The notes under the pieces: generated by a model
The model's input: only the letters and a program-made list of their open reading frames with translations
Told to the model about the DNA's origin: nothing
The model's database searches: none
Shown here: in pieces, positions 6,392-10,277 of the stretch
Numbering within the stretch: the stretch's first letter is position 1
Layout of the letters: the number at the start of each line of letters is the position of its first letter
Translations under genes and position numbers: made by a program
Assembly: GCA_946478915.1 (NCBI GenBank)
Contig: CAMLER010000127.1
Span: 1 to 10,277, forward strand
DNA length: 10,277 bases
From: an uncultured Chryseolinea sp.
GTDB taxonomy: Bacteria > Bacteroidota > Bacteroidia > Cytophagales > Cyclobacteriaceae
Direction of reading: 5' to 3'

Positions 6392-7437
6392 GCGGTGTTC
6401 TCTGTTGTGCCGTCTACTACTGCTTCAGAACTGCCACCTTCGATTATCTCGCTCAATTCACCTTCGTATTGCGTTCTCACGACTTTTGCATCGAGGCCTT
6501 TTTCTGAAAGCCACCTGGCAAAAATATCGCTGTAGCCGTGGGTAATAAAAACGCGTTCTGCACCTGTCTCTCGCACAGCAATATTCAGGTCGTGCCAATC
6601 CGCATGATCTGATAAAATAAAGCCCCGATCGGCGCCTCTACGACGCCGGGCGCCGCGAAGGCTCATCCACCCGGACGCAATGCCAAGCGAGTAAGGATCA
6701 AATCTTCTTAACCACGGTGAGCCTACTGCAGATGGCGGACAAACCACAAGCGCACCATCGAAATCCTTGCGTTTCATATCAGGCGTTACCCGAATTGTTT
6801 CGGGGAGATTCAATTGCTGCGACCGGAAAATATTGTTGATATTGTCCACTGCTCCATGAACAAAAATTCTTCCGATCGCGGGGTCGACGTTGGTCAGTAT
6901 GCGCTGGGCTTTGCCTAATGAATAACCTGCTACAACAGAAACCTTTCCATCATTTTGATTCTTTTTCCACCATCTGTTGATATCGTCGAAAACATCCGTT
7001 GATGGTTTCCATTTATAGATTGGCAGACCGAATGTCGACTCAGAAATAAATGCATGACACCTGATGGGTTCGAACGGTTCTGCGAGTCCATCGTCTTGAA
7101 GTTTATAATCGCCGGAAAAAACCCACACCTCTCCATTGTGCTCTACTCTAATCTGCGCTGACCCGGGAATATGGCCGGCAGGATGAAATGAAAATTGCAC
7201 ATCATTGATTCTGATTACCTCACCATATTTGACCGATTGTAAATTGTCGCTTAGTTGGAGTCGGTAGCGAATAACCGGCGCGGCAGATTCTGTACAGAGG
7301 TATTTCTCATGGCCCCATCGCGCGTGATCCGAATGTCCGTGTGAAATAAGTGCACGGGGCACTGGCTTCCAGGGATCTAAATAGACGTCTGCGTGGCGGC
7401 AATAAATGCCCCTTTCGTTGAACTCAAGCAATGGCAT
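6388..7437 (-). CDS. Ligase-associated putative exonuclease, MBL fold
   Basis: Metallo-beta-lactamase-fold nuclease predicted to process DNA ends before sealing by the co-encoded ligase. The 349-residue protein shows the metal-binding signature HGHSDHA (33-39: His33, His35, Asp37, His38), His89 in PAGHIPGSAQ, Asp110 in FSGDYK, the conserved SEST (132-135), and the C-terminal ILSDHADWHDL (274-284) and ITHGYSD (298-304) motifs that complete the active site in CPSF/beta-CASP-like nucleases. It matches the family usually annotated as DNA ligase-associated exonuclease; biochemical activity is assumed from that family. It precedes the ligase with a 4-bp overlap. The start ATG at 7437 gives the expected MPLLEFNERGIYC opening. 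I see no strong promoter in the 177 bp upstream. Confidence 0.92.
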   Translation of the reverse strand: MPLLEFNERGIYCRHADVYLDPWKPVPRALISHGHSDHARWGHEKYLCTESAAPVIRYRLQLSDNLQSVKYGEVIRINDVQFSFHPAGHIPGSAQIRVEHNGEVWVFSGDYKLQDDGLAEPFEPIRCHAFISESTFGLPIYKWKPSTDVFDDINRWWKKNQNDGKVSVVAGYSLGKAQRILTNVDPAIGRIFVHGAVDNINNIFRSQQLNLPETIRVTPDMKRKDFDGALVVCPPSAVGSPWLRRFDPYSLGIASGWMSLRGARRRRGADRGFILSDHADWHDLNIAVRETGAERVFITHGYSDIFARWLSEKGLDAKVVRTQYEGELSEIIEGGSSEAVVDGTTENTA

Positions 7438-7535
7438 GCTAAAAATTTTAATACATAACGTTTGAAGAAGACGAAATGATTTGAAGGATTGGGTTGCCCA
7501 AGCTGGTCGTAATTTGTCCAGTTCAAGGGGGGATT

Positions 7536-7592
7536 AAGGAATAGGAGATAGAATTAAGGGTAAACAGAGCCCTTCCTTATTCCCTATTCCTT
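7536..7592. repeat. Inverted GGAATAG-type word repeat (long hairpin)
   Basis: AAGGAATAGG (7536-7545) pairs with CCTATTCCTT (7583-7592); inside, GAAT (7551-7554) pairs with ATTC (7579-7582) and AAGGG (7556-7560) with CCCTT (7570-7574), with a 9-nt loop. On the minus strand the right arm reads as 7-bp words GGAATAG, GGAATAA, GGAAGGG. It lies about 20 nt after the stop of the histidine phosphatase gene and could end its transcript, although a T-tract (7591-7596) is present only for plus-strand transcription. Confidence 0.65.
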
Positions 7593-7614
7593 TTTTCTAA
7601 CCTGACAAATAGGC

Positions 7615-8109
7615 CTAATAGTTAAGTCTCAACACCCGGGCGTTTGAACCCTTCTTGACTACGGTAACGATTAGGAAAATTCCATACTGGGATTCGTCAT
7701 ACTCTTGCAGGTCGTCGGTGCCCGTCAAAAGGTTGGCTGTCCATGGAATGTTGTTGGTATGGCCGCACACCACAATGGTCCCACCTTGATGCGCGTCAAG
7801 CATTTTTTCAATTTCTTCCGCTTTGAAGGCCTCATAATGCCGCACCATAATTTTCTTTTCGGCAGCCAATGGTTCAACCGTCTGATGGGTCCGCTTAAAG
7901 TTCGTTGCATAGATGGCTGCTACCTCTGTATCTTTTAGTAATTCCGAAAGTCGACGAGCTCTTTCTTTTCCTTCAGTCGTGAGGTCCGGGTTTTCGGTTC
8001 CATCATTAGCTTTTTCGGCATGCCTGATGAGGATGAACGTTGTAGGCTGATCAGGTCCGGAACATGCCATTGCTAAGATCAGCAGGATAAAAATATAGCG
8101 GCGTTTCAT
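7615..8109 (-). CDS. Histidine phosphatase superfamily lipoprotein (SixA/phosphoglycerate mutase-like)
   Basis: Branch-1 histidine phosphatase of 164 residues. The catalytic core is intact: Arg29-His30 in LIRHAEKA with the phospho-accepting His30, Arg73 in FKRTHQT, and second histidine His117 in VVCGHTNNI. Residues 1-15 form a signal sequence followed by Cys16 (LILAMAC-S), a plausible lipobox, so the enzyme is probably an envelope lipoprotein rather than a cytoplasmic phosphatase. The substrate is unknown. The short single-domain size is SixA-like, but cytoplasmic SixA dephosphorylates phosphohistidine proteins, and an exported enzyme would not meet these. It is divergent from the TPR gene (130-bp gap) and separated from the exonuclease gene by a hairpin, so it is likely monocistronic. 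Confidence 0.88.
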   Translation of the reverse strand: MKRRYIFILLILAMACSGPDQPTTFILIRHAEKANDGTENPDLTTEGKERARRLSELLKDTEVAAIYATNFKRTHQTVEPLAAEKKIMVRHYEAFKAEEIEKMLDAHQGGTIVVCGHTNNIPWTANLLTGTDDLQEYDESQYGIFLIVTVVKKGSNARVLRLNY

Positions 8110-8144
8110 AACATAAGTTTAGCGCTTTAATTTCGGACACTAAA

Positions 8145-8171
8145 GCCCCATTACATTTTGAGAAATGGGGC
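8145..8171. promoter_or_regulatory. Hairpin or operator in the divergent intergenic region
   Basis: A perfect 8-bp inverted repeat, GCCCCATT (8145-8152) and AATGGGGC (8164-8171), with an 11-nt spacer, lies between the divergent phosphatase (starts 8109) and TPR protein (starts 8240) genes. Its placement suits an operator or a 5'-UTR structure. A weak -7-like TAACTTCG at 8218-8225 is too close to the TPR start codon to be convincing. Confidence 0.45.
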
Positions 8172-8239
8172 CATTAACTGCAAAACTGTGAACTTTCTGA
8201 AGAATAGTTGTTAATTTTAACTTCGTCATTATTGGCCTT

Positions 8240-9406
8240 ATGTTCATAAAAGGATTTTCACTTCTCTTTCTTCTTCTTGTGTATTGCTCAATTTGTCAGA
8301 GTCAGGGAATTGACAGTCTGCAGGCTGTATTGGACACTACAAAAAACGACCGCAGGGTCAAGACACTTAATGAACTCTTTCGTGCAAACCTGCACAGCGA
8401 TCCAGTCAAGGCACTCAGCTATACGCGTGAGGCATTAAACCTGGCGACGGAAATCAATGATCAACGCGGAATGGCGGCGTCCTACAATAATCTTGGGATC
8501 GTTTACAGAAATCAGGGAGCATTTGATAAGGCACTGGAATACTACATAATATCATTGAAGATATATGAAACGCTGCAAAACAAAGAGGGAATTGCCAGCA
8601 CAAAAAATAACATCTCAACCATATACTCGATAAAGAGGGACTATGCGCAGGCTATGAAATATCTGGAGGAATCGTATAACCTGTTCGTTGAGTTGAAAGA
8701 CGACGATCGGATTGTCGGTTCAATGAACAACCTTGGTAACCTTCACAGTGAGATAAACGAGCTCGAAAACGCCGCCCGGTATTTTACTGAAGCATCGCAA
8801 CTAAGTAAAAAGAGTGGAAGGAAGTTCGCGGATCCTTTGTTGAATCTAGGCAACATATATTTCCGGCAGGGCAATTTTCAGCGGGCAGTAGCACATTATG
8901 AAGAAGCTTTAGTAATAGAGCGCGAGACAAATGATCGCCTGGGTGCATTGAATGCCATAGCGAATCTCGGTATTACTTATGCGAAAGCGAAACAGCCATC
9001 ACCGGCGCTCCAATATTTAGAAGAGGCGGAAAAATTAAGTGAGGAATTGCAGGCGTATTCGTTTCTTCCATCAATCTATAAAGCCTTTGCTGAAAATTTT
9101 GCTACCCAAGGCAATTGGAAGTCTGCTTATGATATGCAGGTAAAGTATGATCAGGCGCGGGAAAAAATGTATGGAGAGGAGAGCACCAAAAAGATTGCGC
9201 AGATGGAAATGGTGATCGACTTTCAGGAAAAAGAAAAAGAATTTGACATGCTTAGGCAGGAGAGTGAAATCACCAAGCTGGAGCTCTATAATAGCCGGTT
9301 ATTTATTATTATAATCATTCTTGTGGCGTTCCTTATTCTTGGTGGACTAAATCTTGCGTACCTGTCAAAGAAGAAGATTATTAAGAGGAAGAGGAGCGTT
9401 GCTTAA
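8240..9406 (+). CDS. TPR-repeat membrane protein resembling a sensor without output domain
   Basis: 388 residues: signal peptide (1-22), about six tetratricopeptide repeats (around 79-112, 119-152, 159-192, 199-232, 237-270, 277-310; for example SYNNLGIVYRNQGAFDKALE at 81-100), a charged coiled coil (about 312-352), one transmembrane helix (354-375: FIIIIILVAFLILGGL core) and a short basic tail KKKIIKRKRSVA. This is the sensor half common in Bacteroidota TPR histidine kinases, LuxR-type regulators and guanylate cyclases, where the TM helix is followed by a coiled coil and an effector domain. Here the protein stops 13 residues after the helix, and no kinase or DNA-binding frame continues downstream in any frame I checked. 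It may be a true short form or a truncated gene. Tandem heptamers begin 3 nt after the stop. Confidence 0.85.
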   Translation: MFIKGFSLLFLLLVYCSICQSQGIDSLQAVLDTTKNDRRVKTLNELFRANLHSDPVKALSYTREALNLATEINDQRGMAASYNNLGIVYRNQGAFDKALEYYIISLKIYETLQNKEGIASTKNNISTIYSIKRDYAQAMKYLEESYNLFVELKDDDRIVGSMNNLGNLHSEINELENAARYFTEASQLSKKSGRKFADPLLNLGNIYFRQGNFQRAVAHYEEALVIERETNDRLGALNAIANLGITYAKAKQPSPALQYLEEAEKLSEELQAYSFLPSIYKAFAENFATQGNWKSAYDMQVKYDQAREKMYGEESTKKIAQMEMVIDFQEKEKEFDMLRQESEITKLELYNSRLFIIIIILVAFLILGGLNLAYLSKKKIIKRKRSVA

Positions 9407-9409
9407 TTC

Positions 9410-9444
9410 GTTAACCGTTATCCGTTAACCGTTATTCGTTATCC
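9410..9444. repeat. Five tandem heptamers GTTAACC/GTTATCC, left arm
   Basis: Exact 7-bp phasing: GTTAACC, GTTATCC, GTTAACC, GTTATTC, GTTATCC, starting 3 nt after the stop of the TPR gene. The reverse complement of the same word forms the longer array at 9842-9900, so the two are inverted arms about 400 bp apart. Confidence 0.9.
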
Positions 9445-9581
9445 GTGTCTGTCTCCCTTAGCGTGCCCCAAGGTTGTTAATTGGCTTATATTGGATTCTT
9501 GAGGTTTTAGTTTTTTACGGCATAATCATACTTCCACGTCAAGTAATGCGGGAAAAAGTTTCACATTTCCTGCTAAGATCC

Positions 9582-9589
9582 TAAATTTG
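9582..9589 (+). promoter_or_regulatory. Putative promoter -7 element TAAATTTG for the small ORF
   Basis: Exact match to the Bacteroidota -7 consensus TAnnTTTG, 19 bp before the ATG of the 45-codon ORF. GTTTCAC at about 9558-9564 sits at the expected -33 distance and partly matches TTTG. The implied 5' leader is about 15 nt and A/T-rich, which is normal for translation in this phylum. Confidence 0.6.
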
Positions 9590-9608
9590 ACCACTAAATA
9601 ATTCAATT

Positions 9609-9746
9609 ATGTTTCAGCAATATACAGGTGATGGTGTAAGCATTTTTATTGCAATCGTGGCCGTCCTTATAGGATTCGTCGCGGCGTTGGGCTATATCGA
9701 TTTCAGAAAGGTGAAACAAGACGAAAAGAAAGCTGATAAAAGCTGA
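9609..9746 (+). CDS. Small single-pass membrane protein, 45 aa, unknown function
   Basis: I do not recognise a family. The predicted protein starts MFQQYTGDGVS, has one clear transmembrane helix (about residues 11-29, SIFIAIVAVLIGFVAALGY) and a charged C-terminal tail (IDFRKVKQDEKKADKS), giving an N-out, C-in topology by the positive-inside rule. Support for it being real is the compact hydrophobic/charged design and a near-ideal promoter 19 bp upstream. It lies between two inverted heptamer arrays, in the gap between the TPR gene and the convergent ABC gene. A 10-bp tandem duplication at its 3' end supplies the stop codon. Small subunits of membrane complexes look similar, but no such complex is encoded nearby. 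Confidence 0.6.
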   Translation: MFQQYTGDGVSIFIAIVAVLIGFVAALGYIDFRKVKQDEKKADKS

Positions 9747-9748
9747 TA
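9729..9748. repeat. Perfect 10-bp tandem duplication AAAGCTGATA x2
   Basis: Two identical adjacent copies (9729-9738, 9739-9748) overlap the end of the small ORF. Because the unit is 10 bp, the second copy is read in another frame and gives the TGA stop (9744-9746). Confidence 0.85.
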
Positions 9749-9814
9749 TAATCGGTAGCAGCAGCCGACTATTTTAGTCTATAATAACTCTCCCTTTCAT
9801 GTTCTTCCTTTAGT

Positions 9815-9835
9815 TATCAGGTGGTAGCTATCAGC
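9815..9835. repeat. Three degenerate heptamers TATCAGG/TGGTAGC/TATCAGC
   Basis: Three adjacent 7-bp units, the first and third differing at one base, lie 6 bp before the long heptamer array. They use the GCTGATA word (on the minus strand) also seen at the end of the small ORF. Confidence 0.5.
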
Positions 9836-9841
9836 AAGTGC

Positions 9842-9900
9842 AACGAATAACGAATAACGAATAACGGATAACGGATAACGGATAACGGATAACGGATAAC
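9842..9900. repeat. Heptamer tandem array AACGAAT x3 then AACGGAT x5, right arm
   Basis: Eight contiguous 7-bp units plus AAC, in exact phase: three AACGAAT (9842-9862) then five AACGGAT (9863-9897). The array abuts and overlaps by one base the stop codon of the ABC exporter gene (TAG, 9902-9900). In that gene's direction it reads GTTATCC repeated. Block-wise homogeneity suggests expansion by slippage. It is not a CRISPR: units are short and contiguous without spacers. Confidence 0.95.
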
Positions 9901-10277
9901 TAGGACCCAACTGCATCTTTTTTCTCTTGCTGATGACGCCAAAGCTCCTGGAAGATGAGGCTTTTAGATAGCAGTTCAGCATAAGTACCCTGGTCGACGA
10001 TACTTCCGTGCTGAAGCACATAGATGTAATCGAAATGCGTAAGCATATAAAGTCTGTGAAGGCTTGATACTATCACCTTGTTGCTGTATTCCTCAAACAA
10101 CTTTTCATAGATCTGGTTCTCCGTCTTTGAGTCGACACTACTCGTTGGCTCATCAAGTAGAATAATATCGCTGCTTTTCGCTGCGAGGATACCACGCGCC
10201 AGAGCCAGCCGTTGCTTTTGACCACCCGATAGATTGACTCCTTTTTCCTGAATGCTTGACTGCAGACCTTTGGGAAG
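9900..10277 (-). CDS. ABC exporter, C-terminal ATPase end (5' part off the right edge)
   Basis: The last 125 residues of an ATP-binding domain, open to the window edge. Visible in order: LPKGLQSSIQEKGVNLSGGQ with signature LSGGQ followed by KQRLALARG, Walker B DIILLDEP, D-loop SSVD, H-loop His in VSSLHRL, and the exporter-style ending YVLQHGSIVDQGTYAELL. This pattern is typical of the ABCB/MsbA group, where the ATPase is fused behind a six-helix membrane domain, so the missing 5' part probably encodes that domain. The substrate is unknown. It is convergent with the TPR gene and the small ORF, and its stop codon runs directly into the heptamer array. Confidence 0.9.
   Translation of the reverse strand, partial: LPKGLQSSIQEKGVNLSGGQKQRLALARGILAAKSSDIILLDEPTSSVDSKTENQIYEKLFEEYSNKVIVSSLHRLYMLTHFDYIYVLQHGSIVDQGTYAELLSKSLIFQELWRHQQEKKDAVGS

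Noticed and set aside
7585..7596. T-tract after the 7536-7592 hairpin as an intrinsic terminator on the plus strand
   Set aside because: No plus-strand gene lies upstream that it could terminate; on the minus strand, where it would serve the phosphatase gene, the T-tract is on the wrong side.
9407..9608. Lost output domain of the TPR protein in another frame
   Set aside because: The three plus frames here show only repeats, stops and A/T-rich sequence without kinase, cyclase or helix-turn-helix motifs.
9842..9900. Tandem array as a possible CRISPR
   Set aside because: Units are 7 bp and contiguous, with no unique spacers and no cas genes.
9410..9900. Inverted arms as termini of an insertion sequence
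   Set aside because: There is no transposase, the arms are simple heptamers and no target-site duplication is visible; fold-back repeat is the safer description.

Overview
The window looks like chromosomal DNA of a Bacteroidota bacterium, most likely Cytophagales; the exact genus cannot be read from it. The evidence is protein style (ribosomal protein S1 with a roughly 100-residue charged N-terminal extension, MacB-type ATPase with a TolC-like exporter, OmpA-domain protein, TPR sensor-like protein), weak Shine-Dalgarno signals, and exact matches to the Bacteroidota -7 promoter element TAnnTTTG before rpsA and before a 45-codon ORF. I see no rRNA, tRNA, CRISPR array, transposase or phage gene.

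Layout, left to right. The minus strand carries the 5' two thirds of rpsA (1-1118) behind a leader of about 100 nt that can form three hairpins. Next, also on the minus strand, is a two-gene export operon: an ABC ATPase (2815-3501) then a TolC-family outer-membrane protein (1458-2807), with no adaptor or permease in view. A small periplasmic OmpA-domain protein follows (3904-4326, minus). A repeat-rich region of about 490 bp without a convincing gene (4327-4816) separates it from a translationally coupled DNA-repair pair on the minus strand: a ligase-associated MBL-fold exonuclease (6388-7437) and an ATP-dependent DNA ligase (4817-6391). Then comes a lipoprotein histidine phosphatase of SixA type (7615-8109, minus), divergent from a TPR/coiled-coil/one-TM protein (8240-9406, plus) that resembles a signalling sensor without an output domain. 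A tiny membrane-protein ORF (9609-9746, plus) with its own promoter follows, and the right edge holds the C-terminal ATPase end of an ABC exporter (9900-10277, minus).

The gene pairs suggest two functional units: export (ABC ATPase plus TolC) and DNA end processing and sealing (exonuclease plus ligase). The remaining genes look independent.

The most unusual signal lies between the genes. Nearly every long gap holds short word repeats with a period of 7 bp (sometimes 8). The words differ from gap to gap (GCAAAAA/GCGAAAC, GGTAATC/GGTGATC, GGATAAC, GGAATAG, TATCAGC), usually sit just after a stop codon, and usually occur as inverted arms around a core. The clearest case is 9410-9900, where two convergent genes each run straight into GTTATCC-type heptamers reading in the same direction relative to their own coding strand. 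This may be a heptanucleotide STRR-like or fold-back repeat system acting at gene 3' ends. That functional reading is inference; the repeats themselves are visible directly.
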